A stretch of 64,000 bases of DNA from positions 682,001 to 746,000 of the forward strand of contig NZ_JACHMK010000001.1 of the NCBI RefSeq assembly GCF_014208035.1, written 5' to 3'. Under the pieces are notes generated by a model. That model saw only the letters and a list, made by a program, of their open reading frames with translations. It was not told the DNA's origin and did not search any database. A program made the translations under genes and the position numbers. Below, in pieces: positions 34,590 to 45,785 of the stretch. Source of the stretch: Schaalia hyovaginalis (lineage in GTDB: Bacteria > Actinomycetota > Actinomycetes > Actinomycetales > Actinomycetaceae). The first letter of the stretch is position 1. Each line of letters opens with the position of its first letter.

Positions 34590-36158
34590 ATGCGGATTGG
34601 AAAGCGCTGGGCCGGGGGCGTCGCCCTCATGGCGACGGCCGCACTGACCCTCGCCGCCTGCGGCGGCGGATCCACGACGGATGCCGCGGCCAGCGGCGAC
34701 ACCGCCGCGACCGGACTCGGCGGCGAGATCAACGCCGGCGTCGCCTACGAGACCACCGACTACAGCTCGATCACCTCCTCGGCGCTCGCCGTCGGATCGA
34801 ACCTCCAGGTCCTCGAAGGCCTCTACCAGCTCGACATGTCCACCTATGAGGCCTTCCCCGCCCTCGCGAGCGGCGACCCGGTGGCGGTCTCCGACACCGT
34901 CTACGAGATCACCCTCCGCGACGGCGCGAAGTTCTCCGACGGCAAGGAGGTCACCACCGAGGACGTCCTGAGCTCCTACGGCCGCACGACCGCCGAGGGC
35001 TCGATCTACGGCCAGTTCTTCGACTTCGTGAAGTCCGTGACCGCCAAGGACGACAAGACGATCACCGTCGAGCTCAACTACCCCTTCGCCAACGTCGCCG
35101 CCCGCTTCGCGGACATGAAGGTCGTTCCGACCGCCATGAACGACGACGAGCTCAAGGCGCACCCGATCGGCACCGGCCCCTACAAGTACGAGACGATCAC
35201 GCCGACCGAGATCACCGCGGTGCCCAACGAGTTCTACAACGGCGCTCACCCGGCCACCGTCAAGACCCTTCGCTGGCACGTCCTCAAGGACGACTCCGCG
35301 CGCCTCGCCGCGGCCCTCGACGGCACGACCGATGTCATGGAGGCGGTTCCCGCCTCTGCGACCGAGCAGCTCAAGGCCGCCGGCTGGACGGTCGACTCCG
35401 TGCCCGGCTACGGCAACCCCTTCCTCATGTTCAACACGATGAAGGCCCCCTTCAACGACGCGAAGGTCCGCCAGGCGATCCACAAGGCGATCGACAAGAA
35501 GAAGCTCATCGAGGTCGGCATGGAGGGCGAGGCCGTCGAGGCGACCTCCTTCCTCCCCGAGTCCAACCCGGCCTACAAGAAGACCGCGACCCAGCTCTCC
35601 TACGATCTCGAGGGCGCGAAGGCGCTCCTCGCCGAGGCGGGCGTCTCCGGCCTCACGATCAACCTCGTGACGACCGACCACCCGTGGGTCACCAACCTCG
35701 TCCCGCAGATCAAGTCCGACCTCGAGGCCCTCGGCCTGACCGTCAACCACTCGCCGATGGCCTCGGCCGACCTCTACTCGAACGTCACCGACGTCGACGA
35801 GCCGACCTACGACATCGTCCTCGCCCCCGGCGACCCCTCGGTCTTCGGCGCCGATCCGGGCATCATCCTCTCGTGGTGGAACGGCGACAACGTCTGGACC
35901 CAGAAGCGCACCTTCTGGCAGAAGTCCGATCCGGACACCTTCCAGGCCTTCCAGGCCCTCTTCAACGAGGCGCTCCAGCTCGACGGCGACGCCGCGAAGC
36001 AGAAGTGGGGCGAGGCCCAGGACCTCCTCGCCGAGCAGGCGGTCCTCTACCCGCTCTTCCACAAGAACATGCTCACCGCGTACAACGGCGAGAAGCTCGA
36101 CGGCTTCAAGTCGATCGCGGCGACGGGCATCCAGCTCATCGACGTCAAGGTCAAATGA
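34590..36158 (+). CDS. ABC transporter substrate-binding lipoprotein, family 5
   Basis: Captures the substrate at the outer face of the membrane. The 522-residue protein has a lipoprotein signal peptide with lipobox LAAC (Cys 24). A SBP_bac_5-type fold follows: YEITLRDGAKFSDGKEVTTEDV (about 108-129), then IGTGPYKYE, LMFNTMKAPFNDAKVRQAI and a C-terminal region typical of peptide-class binding proteins. In this setting the ligand is probably sialic acid, as in the Haemophilus ducreyi Sat system (also family 5). ATG 34590 follows GAGGAGAG; an upstream frame extension has no such site. Confidence 0.9.
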   Translation: MRIGKRWAGGVALMATAALTLAACGGGSTTDAAASGDTAATGLGGEINAGVAYETTDYSSITSSALAVGSNLQVLEGLYQLDMSTYEAFPALASGDPVAVSDTVYEITLRDGAKFSDGKEVTTEDVLSSYGRTTAEGSIYGQFFDFVKSVTAKDDKTITVELNYPFANVAARFADMKVVPTAMNDDELKAHPIGTGPYKYETITPTEITAVPNEFYNGAHPATVKTLRWHVLKDDSARLAAALDGTTDVMEAVPASATEQLKAAGWTVDSVPGYGNPFLMFNTMKAPFNDAKVRQAIHKAIDKKKLIEVGMEGEAVEATSFLPESNPAYKKTATQLSYDLEGAKALLAEAGVSGLTINLVTTDHPWVTNLVPQIKSDLEALGLTVNHSPMASADLYSNVTDVDEPTYDIVLAPGDPSVFGADPGIILSWWNGDNVWTQKRTFWQKSDPDTFQAFQALFNEALQLDGDAAKQKWGEAQDLLAEQAVLYPLFHKNMLTAYNGEKLDGFKSIAATGIQLIDVKVK

Positions 36159-36253
36159 GCTGAAACCGGCCAGGGGCGTCCTCGGCCCCCGATCGCCGAA
36201 ACGATCCGGGCCGCGATGAGGACCGGGCCCGGCCGGAACGACAACCGGAACGC

Positions 36254-36292
36254 ATGAAGGAGGGGCGGTGCGCGCCGCCGCCCCTCCTTCAT
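36254..36292 (+). terminator. intra-operon hairpin after the binding-protein gene
   Basis: Perfect 15-bp stem (36254-36268 with 36278-36292), 95 nt downstream of the lipoprotein stop and 54 nt before the permease start. Without a U-tract it may reduce downstream transcription or protect the 3' end of the binding-protein mRNA, giving excess binding protein. Confidence 0.6.
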
Positions 36293-36346
36293 GCTGCGGG
36301 ACGAACGAATGAGGAGTGAAGCCGTGCCGTCTCCAGGAGTGAAGCA

Positions 36347-37296
36347 GTGAACAATCTATTGAGACTCATCGGGCGGCGCCTGCTCGCCCTGCCGATCATG
36401 ATCATCGGCGTCTCCGCCCTCGTCTTCTTCATCATGTCGCTCTCGCCGATCGATCCGGCCTACTCGGCACTCGGTGAAACGGCGAGCCCCGAAGCCCTCG
36501 AGGCCTACCGCATCGAGCACGGGCTCAAGGACCCGCTGCTCGTCCAGTACGGCAACTACCTCCTCGGGATGCTCCACGGGGACCTCGGCACCTACGGGGT
36601 CGGCACCGGCAACAGGGTCTCCGACCTCATCGGCACCGCGCTCCCGATCACCATGCAGCTCACCTTCCTCGGTCTGCTCTTCGCGATCCTCATCTCCTTC
36701 CCGCTCGGCGTGCTCGCGGCCCTCCACCGGGACTCCTGGCCCGACCAGCTGATCCGCGTCTTCTCCGTCATCTCGATCGGAACCCCCTCCTTCTGGCTCG
36801 CAGCCCTCCTCGTCATGGCCTTCGTCCAGAAGCTCCCCGTCTCAGGCGCGCTCCCGCACTTCAGCGACGACCCCCTCGGCTGGTTCCTGCGCATGCTGCT
36901 GCCCTCCATCGCCCTCGCCGTCCCCGTCGTCGGCCAGATGACCCGGGTCGTGCGCACCTCGATGGTCGAGGAGCTGGACCGCGACTACGTCCGCACGGCC
37001 CTCGGCGCGGGCATCCCGAAGTGGATCGTCGTCGCCCGCAACGTCCTGCGCAACGCGCTCATCACCCCCGTGACCGTCCTCGGCCTGAGGATCGGCTACC
37101 TCATGGGCGGCGCGGTCGTCATCGAGATCATCTTCTCGATCGACGGCATGGGCAAGGCGGTCCTCCTCAAGGGCATCCAGCAGAACTGGGTGACCCTCGT
37201 CCAGGGCGGGGCGCTCGTCGTCGCGATCGCGTTCATCGTCGTCAACATCATCGTCGACATGCTCTACCTGCTCATTAACCCGCGAATCCGATCGGT

Positions 37297-37300
<4 letters not shown>
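36347..37300 (+). CDS. ABC transporter permease, DppB/OppB type
   Basis: First membrane subunit of the importer (317 residues, six helices). It begins with an N-terminal helix (RLLALPIMIIGVSALVFFI) and carries the family's EEL motif loop RTSMVEELDRDYVRTALGAGIP (about 203-224), which couples to the ATPase. GTG 36347 follows AGGAG. Overlaps the next gene by 4 nt. Confidence 0.92.
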
Positions 37301-39329
<2,029 letters not shown>

Positions 39330-39333
<4 letters not shown>

Positions 39334-40151
39334 TGAGCGAGACCACCCCGATCATCGAACTCCAGGACGTCCACGTCACCTTCGCCTCCAGGACGGGCTC
39401 CCTGTTCCGCCCGAACCAGGTCAAGGCCGTGCGCGGCGTGACCATGCGCGTCGAGAAGGGCCAGACGCTCGGGATCGTCGGCGAGTCCGGCTGCGGCAAG
39501 TCGACGACCGCGAACGTCATGTGCGGCCTCGTCGCCCCGACCTCCGGCAAGGTCTTCTTCAAGGGCGAGGAGGTGACGAAGCGGACCGCCGAGTCGCGCA
39601 GGCGCATCGGCCGGGTCGTCTCGGTCGTCTTCCAGGACCCGGCGACGGCCCTCAACCCCCGCATGGTCGTCCGCGACCAGCTCGCCGACCCGATGCGCGT
39701 CCACGGGATCGGCACCGAGGCAGAACGGATGAAGCGGGTCCACGAGCTCATCTCGATGGTGGGCCTGCCCGTCTCGGCGCTCGACACCCTGCCCGGTCAG
39801 CTCTCGGGCGGCCAGCGCCAGAGGGTCGCGATCGCCCGGGCGCTCGCGGTCGGCCCGGACGCGATCATCGCCGACGAGCCGACCTCCGCGCTCGACGTGT
39901 CGGTCCGCGCCCAGGTGCTCAACCTCCTCATGGACCTCAAGCGCGAGCTCGACCTCGCGATGGTCTTCATCTCCCATGACATCCAGACGGTCCGCTACAT
40001 CTCGGACCGGATCGCAGTCATGAACGCCGGCGTCGTCGTCGAGGAGGGCCCCGCCGCCGAGCTCCTCGCGAATCCGCGCGACCCCTACACCCGCACCCTC
40101 CTGGGAGCCGCTCCCTCGCTCCTCCACCCCACGATCGAAGGAATCGCATGA
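39330..40151 (+). CDS. ABC transporter ATPase, DppF type
   Basis: Second ATPase of the importer (273 residues). Walker A GESGCGKS (about 51-58), signature LSGGQRQR (about 158), Walker B IIADEPTSALD and switch-His ISHD are all present. It lacks the long C-terminal cluster region of the larger Opp ATPases. ATG 39330 or 39333, overlapping the preceding stop; overlaps nanA by 4 nt. Confidence 0.92.
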
Positions 40152-41062
40152 ACCCCCCCATCACGGGAGTCGTCCCCCCGCTCGTCGTCCCCCTGAAGGA
40201 CGGCGCTCTCGACATCCCCTCGCTCGAACGCCACATCGACCGGATGCTCGAGGCGGGCATCCACGGCCTCTTCGTCAACGGTTCGAGCGGCGAGGTCGCC
40301 TTCTCGGGCGACGCGCGCCGCGATCAGGTCCTCGAGGAGGCCCTGCGCATCGTCGACGGCAGGATCCCGGTCCTGGCCGGCGTCATCGACACGGAAACGG
40401 AACGCGTTCTGGCGCACATGCGCCGCGCCGAGGCCCTCGGCGCGAATGCGATCGTGGCGACCGCGCCCTTCTACGCCCTGCAGGGCGAGGCCGAGGTGGC
40501 CGAGCACTTCCGGATCCTGCGCCAGGAGACGGGCCTGCCCCTCTTCGCCTACGACATCCCGGTGTGCGTCCATTGGAAGCTCTCGAACCCCCTGCTCCTC
40601 GAGCTCGGCGCCGAGGGCGTCCTCCAGGGCGTCAAGGACTCCTCCGGCGACGACGTCGCCTTCCGCTGGCTCGCCCTGGCCAACGAGAGGATCGGCCACC
40701 CGCTCAGCCTGCTCACCGGCCATGAGGTCGTCGTCGACGGCGCCTACATGTCGGGGGCCGACGGCTGCGTCCCCGGCCTGGGCAACATCGACCCGGCGGC
40801 TTACGTCCGCCAGTGGAACGCCTACCGGGCGGGCGATTGGGCCGCTGTGCGCGCCGAACAGGACCGTCTCGCGGACCTCATGCGCATCGTCCAGGTCAAG
40901 GGCGTCCAGGGCTTCGGCGCGGGCGTCGGCGCCTTCAAGGCGGCCCTCAAGGCGCTCGGCGTCTTCGAGTCCAACGAGATGCCGCGTCCGGTCAAGGCGC
41001 TCGCGGGTGAGAACTACGCGTGGGTCGAGAAGGTCCTGCGCGAGGCCGGTCTGGACTCGTGA
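40148..41062 (+). CDS. nanA: N-acetylneuraminate lyase / DapA-family aldolase
   Basis: Class I aldolase of 304 residues. The family features are the substrate loop NGSSGEV (44-50), Tyr 135 (FAYDIP) and the Schiff-base Lys 163 (GVKDSSGD). The fold is shared with dihydrodipicolinate synthase, so sequence alone does not fix the substrate; position between a Sat-like transporter and nanK-nanE makes neuraminate lyase (splitting sialic acid into ManNAc and pyruvate) much the best guess. ATGA overlap upstream, GTGA overlap with nanK. Confidence 0.82.
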   Translation: MNPPITGVVPPLVVPLKDGALDIPSLERHIDRMLEAGIHGLFVNGSSGEVAFSGDARRDQVLEEALRIVDGRIPVLAGVIDTETERVLAHMRRAEALGANAIVATAPFYALQGEAEVAEHFRILRQETGLPLFAYDIPVCVHWKLSNPLLLELGAEGVLQGVKDSSGDDVAFRWLALANERIGHPLSLLTGHEVVVDGAYMSGADGCVPGLGNIDPAAYVRQWNAYRAGDWAAVRAEQDRLADLMRIVQVKGVQGFGAGVGAFKAALKALGVFESNEMPRPVKALAGENYAWVEKVLREAGLDS

Positions 41063-42000
41063 GCGCCCTCCTCGCCCTCGACATCGGCGGCACGAAGGTC
41101 GCTTGGGCGGTCGTCCGCGCGCAGGACCTGGCCGTCGAGGAGCGCGGGGAGATCGCGACCCTCGCGCACGAGGGCGGGGCCGCGGTCGCCCGACGCATCG
41201 GAGCCGAGGCGGCCCGCGTCCTCGGCGCCCGCCCCGATATCGAGGGGATCGCCGTCGCCAGCGCCGGGGTCGTCGATCCCGAGGCGGGGCGGATCGTGTC
41301 GGCGACGAACACGATGCCGGGCTGGGGCGGCACCGAGCTCGCGCGCATCCTGCGTGAGGCGAGCGGCGCGGGCGCCGTCGAGATCCTCAACGACGTCCAC
41401 GCCCACGGGCTCGGCGAGGCGCTTCTCGGCGCGGGATGCGGCCGGGAGACGGTGCTGGTGCTCGCGGTCGGCACGGGGATCGGCGGGGCGCTCGTCGTCG
41501 GAGGCGAGCCCGCCCTCGGCGATCACTTCCTCGCGGGTCACTTCGGCCACGTCCATCACCCCCTCGGAGCGGGGATGCCCTGCTCCTGCGGGCGCGAGGG
41601 CCATATCGAGGCCTTCTGCTCCGGTTCGGGCATCACCGCCTGGTACGAGTCCCGGCGCGGCCCGGGCGATCCCGCAGCGGCGAACGGCCGGGAGCTTCAG
41701 GCGCTCGCCGATTCGGGGCACGGGCTCGCGAGCGCCTGCTTCACCGAATCCGGGTGGGCGATCGGCGAGTGCCTCGGCTCCCTCGCGAACTGCCTGGATC
41801 CCTCCCTTATCGTCCTGTCGGGATCGATGACGCGTTCGGGCCCGCTCTGGTGGGAGGCCGTCAAGAAGGGCTACGCCGAGCAGGCGATGAACGCGGTCGC
41901 CGATATCGGCATCGTGCCCGGGACACTGGGCGGTGACGCCCCGCTCCTCGGGGCGGTCCTCCACTTCCTCAATCGTCGTGGCCCCGCGCCTCAGAACTAG
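41059..42000 (+). CDS. nanK: ROK-family N-acetylmannosamine kinase
   Basis: Phosphorylates ManNAc to ManNAc-6-P. The 313-residue ROK protein has the ATP-binding ALDIGGTKVAW (6-16), the GTGIGGALVV loop and the sugar-binding HFGHVHHPLG. The zinc site is altered: CSCGREGHIE (175-184) has His in place of the usual third Cys of CxCGxxGCxE, and another Cys follows at 187. GTG 41059 overlaps the nanA stop; a start at 41020 inside nanA is rejected. Confidence 0.85.
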   Translation: MSALLALDIGGTKVAWAVVRAQDLAVEERGEIATLAHEGGAAVARRIGAEAARVLGARPDIEGIAVASAGVVDPEAGRIVSATNTMPGWGGTELARILREASGAGAVEILNDVHAHGLGEALLGAGCGRETVLVLAVGTGIGGALVVGGEPALGDHFLAGHFGHVHHPLGAGMPCSCGREGHIEAFCSGSGITAWYESRRGPGDPAAANGRELQALADSGHGLASACFTESGWAIGECLGSLANCLDPSLIVLSGSMTRSGPLWWEAVKKGYAEQAMNAVADIGIVPGTLGGDAPLLGAVLHFLNRRGPAPQN

Positions 42001-42053
42001 CGGCGCGCCCGAGCCGCCGTCATCGCGACCCATCTGAAAGAAGGAACACCGAC

Positions 42054-42731
42054 ATGCATCCGATCATCGAAGGACTGCGCGGGAAGCTCATCGTCTCCGT
42101 CCAGGCCTACCCGGGCGAGCCGATGCGCAACCCCGAAACGATGGCGCAGATCGCCAGGGCCGCCGAGATCGGCGGGGCCGCCGCGATCCGCTGCCAGGGC
42201 CTCTCGGACATCGCGGCCATCAAGGGCCGCGTCGAGGTCCCGGTCATCGGCCTGTGGAAGGAGGGGCACGAGGGCGTGTACATCACGCCTTCGCTCCGTC
42301 ACGCGAAGGCGTGCCGGATGGCCGGAGCGGACGTCGTCGCGATCGACGCGACCTCGCGCCCGCGCCTCGACGGCCTGAGCTTCGCCGAGACGACTGCCGC
42401 CATGCACGCCGAGGGGGCTCTCGTCATGGCGGACTGCGGCTCCTACGAGGACGCGAAGAACGCCTACGATGCCGGCGCCGACATCCTGTCGACGACGCTC
42501 GCCGGGTACACGGGCGATCGCCCGCTAACGGAGGGCCCGGATCTCGAGCTGCTGGCCGAGGTCGTGGCGGCCTTCCCGGACCGGCCGGTGATCTGCGAGG
42601 GCCGCGTTCACACGCCGGCCGATGCCGCGGCCGCGCTCGACGCGGGGGCCTTCGCCGTGATCGTCGGGACGGCGATCACCCACCCGACCCGCATCACCAC
42701 CTGGTTCACGAAGGCGATCGAGAACCGCTGA
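42054..42731 (+). CDS. nanE: N-acetylmannosamine-6-phosphate 2-epimerase
   Basis: Converts ManNAc-6-P to GlcNAc-6-P. The 225-residue TIM-barrel protein shows the family's GGAAAIRCQG, the barrel strands VIGLWKEGH and VVAIDATSRPR, then ADCGSYEDA, STTLAGYTG and a C-terminal phosphate-binding AFAVIVGTAITHP. ATG 42054 follows AAAGAAGGA. 53 nt separate it from nanK. Confidence 0.94.
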   Translation: MHPIIEGLRGKLIVSVQAYPGEPMRNPETMAQIARAAEIGGAAAIRCQGLSDIAAIKGRVEVPVIGLWKEGHEGVYITPSLRHAKACRMAGADVVAIDATSRPRLDGLSFAETTAAMHAEGALVMADCGSYEDAKNAYDAGADILSTTLAGYTGDRPLTEGPDLELLAEVVAAFPDRPVICEGRVHTPADAAAALDAGAFAVIVGTAITHPTRITTWFTKAIENR

Positions 42732-42811
42732 ATCCCGCATGGCCCGCGGGGAGCACGGCATCCGCGCTCCCCGCGAGCCCGACGCCCGTGCCGGAAGGAG
42801 GAAGGGGCGCG

Positions 42812-44230
42812 ATGAGGAGCCGAGCGATCATCACAGGCCGGCCCGAGAAGGGGGCGATCATCGCCTTCGCGGACCCGGGCCGGGCCTTCGCCCTCGCCGA
42901 TGCGCTCGAGGGGCTCGCCGATTCCCGCCGCCTCGTCGTCGCGGACATCCCCGCTCCTCCTGAGGGGGCCGCCTCCGACGCGGCCTGCGACGCGGCCGTC
43001 GCCTTCGCGGTCGAGCAGCTCCACGGCATCCCCATGGGCGTCGCGGTCCTCGTCGGAGCGGGGGCGGTCGGCTCCCGCCTCGCAGCGGCGGTCGCCCGCA
43101 CGCTGCCCTCGTCCTGCCGGGCCCTGTTCCTCACCGACGAGGAGGCCCGCGCCTCCCTCCGCCCGGCACCGGGCCCCGCCCTCGCCGAGGACGGGGACGG
43201 CGCCCTCGCAGTGCGCGCGCCCGCGGTCTTCATCGCCGAGGACGCCCTCCCCGCGACCCTGCGCGAACTCCTCGATTCCGCCGCCGAACCCGAGATCGCG
43301 CGCCCCTGGGTCCTCCCGGAGATCGCCGAACTGCTCGCGGCGAACCCCCAGGCCCCGCGCATGGACCTCGTGACCGCCCGCGAACGCGGCGAGCGCATGA
43401 ATCCCCCGATGGAGCCTCCGGCCGATTGCGAGCTCGTCATCGAGGAGCTCGCGGGCGTCGAGAACCGGATCATGACCCCGGCGGGGAAGCGGACCGGGCT
43501 GGTCCTCTTCCTCATCCACGGCGGAGGGTACGTCATGGGGAGCGCGCGTTTCGAGGACCGGCGCTGCGCGGACATCCTCCGCTCCTTCACGCCCTCGCTC
43601 TTCGCGGATTCGGATCTCGCGGTGACGACCGTCGTCCCGGACTACGCCCTCGCTCCCGAGCACCCCCACCCGGCGGGGCTCGAGGACGCGCTCGCCTCGC
43701 TCCGCGCCGTATTCGAGCGCTACCCGGATGCGCCGATCGTCCTGTACGGGGATTCGGCGGGATCGGGAATGGCGAACCAGGTGCTGCGCCGCCTCGGCTC
43801 GGCCGAGCTCGAGCGGATTCGCGGGGCGATCCTGCTGGAGCCCTGTTTGGACCCGGCGTTCGACTCGCGCTCGTCCTGGGAGAACCGCGAGGGGCCCGGG
43901 TGGACGCGTCAGCTCGCCGTCGATTCCTGGCGGGCCTATCTCGGCCAGGACGCCAAGCCCTGGGAGGTCCATCCTCCCGTGCGCGAGCTGCCCGCCGGAT
44001 TCCCGCCCCTCCAGATCTTCGTCAACGCAGCGGACCCTCTGAGGGATGAGGCGCTGGAGTGGGCCTTCGACCTCGCCCGCGCGGGTGTCAAAGTCGAAGT
44101 CCATTCCTTCCCGGGTACGACGCACGGCTGGCTCTCCGCTCCGGGCACCCGCATCTGGGAGAGGGTGAAAGACGAAATGCGGTCATTCTTCGGGTTCTGC
44201 CTCGAAGACGCCCCCGGGCCCCTAGCCTGA
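42812..44230 (+). CDS. two-part alpha/beta hydrolase in the sialic-acid operon
   Basis: A 472-residue protein. The C-terminal half is a hormone-sensitive-lipase-type esterase: HGGGYVMGS oxyanion loop (236-244), nucleophile elbow GDSAG (Ser 315), Asp in NAADPLRDE and His in GTTHGW. The first 200 residues have no motif I can name for certain; LVGAGAVGSRLAAAV there resembles an elbow in which Ser is replaced. ATG 42812 follows AAGGAGGAAGGGG. It lies between nanE and nagB, where nagA is often found, but shows no NagA-type metal motifs. A sialate O-acetylesterase role is a reasonable guess, not shown. Confidence 0.75.
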   Translation: MRSRAIITGRPEKGAIIAFADPGRAFALADALEGLADSRRLVVADIPAPPEGAASDAACDAAVAFAVEQLHGIPMGVAVLVGAGAVGSRLAAAVARTLPSSCRALFLTDEEARASLRPAPGPALAEDGDGALAVRAPAVFIAEDALPATLRELLDSAAEPEIARPWVLPEIAELLAANPQAPRMDLVTARERGERMNPPMEPPADCELVIEELAGVENRIMTPAGKRTGLVLFLIHGGGYVMGSARFEDRRCADILRSFTPSLFADSDLAVTTVVPDYALAPEHPHPAGLEDALASLRAVFERYPDAPIVLYGDSAGSGMANQVLRRLGSAELERIRGAILLEPCLDPAFDSRSSWENREGPGWTRQLAVDSWRAYLGQDAKPWEVHPPVRELPAGFPPLQIFVNAADPLRDEALEWAFDLARAGVKVEVHSFPGTTHGWLSAPGTRIWERVKDEMRSFFGFCLEDAPGPLA

Positions 44231-44287
44231 GAGTCGGGCCACCGCGTCGCATCAGACTTCCGCATATGAATCAAGAAAGGACTCGCC

Positions 44288-45061
44288 ATGCGAATCGCCA
44301 TCGTCAGTACTCCCGAGGAGATCGCGCGCCTCGCGGCGGACCGGATCGAAGAGGTGTACCGGTCCAAGCCCGACTTCGTCCTCGGGCTCGCCACCGGGTC
44401 GTCCCCGATCGGGCTGTACGACGAACTCGTCCGTCGTTACGAGGCGGGACGGATCTCCTTCGCGAAGGTCCGCTCCTTCAACCTCGATGAGTACGTCGGC
44501 CTCCCGAAGGATCATGTCGAAGGCTACGCGAACTTCATCCGCCGCCACCTCGTCGGCCGTGTCGACATGCCCGAGGGCGCGGCGCACGGCCCGGACGGCT
44601 GGGCCGATGACCTCGATGCCGGGGCCGCCGCCTACGACCAGGCGATCAAGGACGCGGGCGGGATCGACATCCAGGTCCTCGGCATCGGCTCCGACGGGCA
44701 CATCGGCTTCAACGAGCCGGGCGGCTCCCTGTCCTCGCGCACGCACGTCGGCGTCCTCACCGAGCAGACCCGCCGCGACAACGCGCGCTTCTTCGACGGC
44801 GATATCGACATGGTGCCGACGCACTGCGTGACCCAGGGCATCGGGACGATCATGGAGGCCCGCGCCCAGGTCTTCATCGCGACCGGAGCGGGCAAGGCCC
44901 GGGCGGTCAAGGAGATGATCGAGGGCGCGGTCTCCCAGCGCTGGCCCGCGACCGCGCTGCAGTACCACGACGACGTCCTGGTGATCCTCGACGAGGATGC
45001 TGCGGGCGAGCTCGAGCTCAAGGACTTCTACAAGGAGGTCTGGGCGAAGGAGAACGCCTGA
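44288..45061 (+). CDS. nagB: glucosamine-6-phosphate deaminase
   Basis: Turns GlcN-6-P into fructose-6-P and ammonia, feeding amino-sugar carbon into glycolysis. The 257-residue protein has GLATGSSPIGLYDEL (33-47), the catalytic SFNLDEYVGL and the active-site GIGSDGHIGFNEPG, followed by VTQGIGTIMEA. ATG 44288 after AAGAAAGGA. Last gene of the operon, followed by a long hairpin. Its substrate requires deacetylation of GlcNAc-6-P, for which no gene is present here. Confidence 0.94.
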   Translation: MRIAIVSTPEEIARLAADRIEEVYRSKPDFVLGLATGSSPIGLYDELVRRYEAGRISFAKVRSFNLDEYVGLPKDHVEGYANFIRRHLVGRVDMPEGAAHGPDGWADDLDAGAAAYDQAIKDAGGIDIQVLGIGSDGHIGFNEPGGSLSSRTHVGVLTEQTRRDNARFFDGDIDMVPTHCVTQGIGTIMEARAQVFIATGAGKARAVKEMIEGAVSQRWPATALQYHDDVLVILDEDAAGELELKDFYKEVWAKENA

Positions 45062-45101
45062 GGGCCTGACGGGCCCCTCGTCCGGTCCGCCGCTTCCGCG
45101 T

Positions 45102-45149
45102 CGCCCGCCGCCCCCGCGGCTCACCGCCGAGCCGCGGGGGCGGTGGGCG
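45102..45149. terminator. 21-bp hairpin between nagB and the TetR gene
   Basis: Arms 45102-45122 and 45129-45149 pair throughout with one wobble; loop ACCGCC. It serves convergent nagB and tetR. Confidence 0.8.
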
Positions 45150-45185
45150 ACCGCATTCGCCGGCATCCGGTCCGGGCGGCGCCCT

Positions 45186-45785
45186 TTAGCGGGAGAATTC
45201 CCCGATCGACCGGGCCAGGGACCCGTGGGAGATCCTCTCGATCCTCTCGACGAGGACGTACGGGTCGGCGTCCATGTCGGTGGCGAGCCAGTGCAGCAGG
45301 TGGCCGAGGGGCAGCAGCGAGAAGTGGTCGATGATGAATGCGCGTTCGGCCGGCGCGAGCTCGGCGGCCGCCTCGAACTCGGCGAGGATCGCGACCGTCA
45401 TCGCCCGGAACTGGCGGTGGAGGAAGCGCTCGAGCTCCTCGTGGCTCAGGGCCGCCAGGGAGAGGTAGGTCTGCTCCTTGTGCCGTTCGAGCCACAGCAG
45501 CAGCTCGAGGAACCCGTCTGACCACTCCTCGTAGGTGGCGTGGGCCATGACCCGGTCGGAGATCTCGGCCTTGAACATCCACACGGCGAGGTCGGCGACC
45601 CCCGAGAAGTGGTAGTAGAAGGCCTGGCGGGTGATGCCGGTGGCCTCCGTGAGCCTGCGCACGGACACCTTGTCGAGGGGCGTGCGGGCGAGCTCCGCCT
45701 TGAGGGCGGCGGCGAGCGCCTCGCGCGTCCTAACGCCGCTCTTGCGATCGATCGCCTCCTGCGAGCCGGGCGGCTCGAGCGTCAC
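45186..45785 (-). CDS. TetR/AcrR-family regulator
   Basis: A 199-residue regulator. The helix-turn-helix (about 35-58) reads [22 protein letters not shown], and the C-terminal ligand domain is helical with no recognised signature. GTG 45785 overlaps the galE stop (GTGA), so its synthesis is coupled to galE. Its target cannot be told from the sequence; galE or the nearby membrane protein are candidates. Confidence 0.85.
   Translation of the reverse strand: MTLEPPGSQEAIDRKSGVRTREALAAALKAELARTPLDKVSVRRLTEATGITRQAFYYHFSGVADLAVWMFKAEISDRVMAHATYEEWSDGFLELLLWLERHKEQTYLSLAALSHEELERFLHRQFRAMTVAILAEFEAAAELAPAERAFIIDHFSLLPLGHLLHWLATDMDADPYVLVERIERISHGSLARSIGEFSR

Noticed and set aside
40148..41062. dapA (dihydrodipicolinate synthase)
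   Set aside because: Same fold and active-site Lys/Tyr, but operon context with nanK, nanE and nagB favours neuraminate lyase; kept as an alternative only.
42812..44230. nagA (GlcNAc-6-P deacetylase)
   Set aside because: Position is suggestive, but the protein is an alpha/beta hydrolase with HGGGY and GDSAG and has no amidohydrolase metal motifs.
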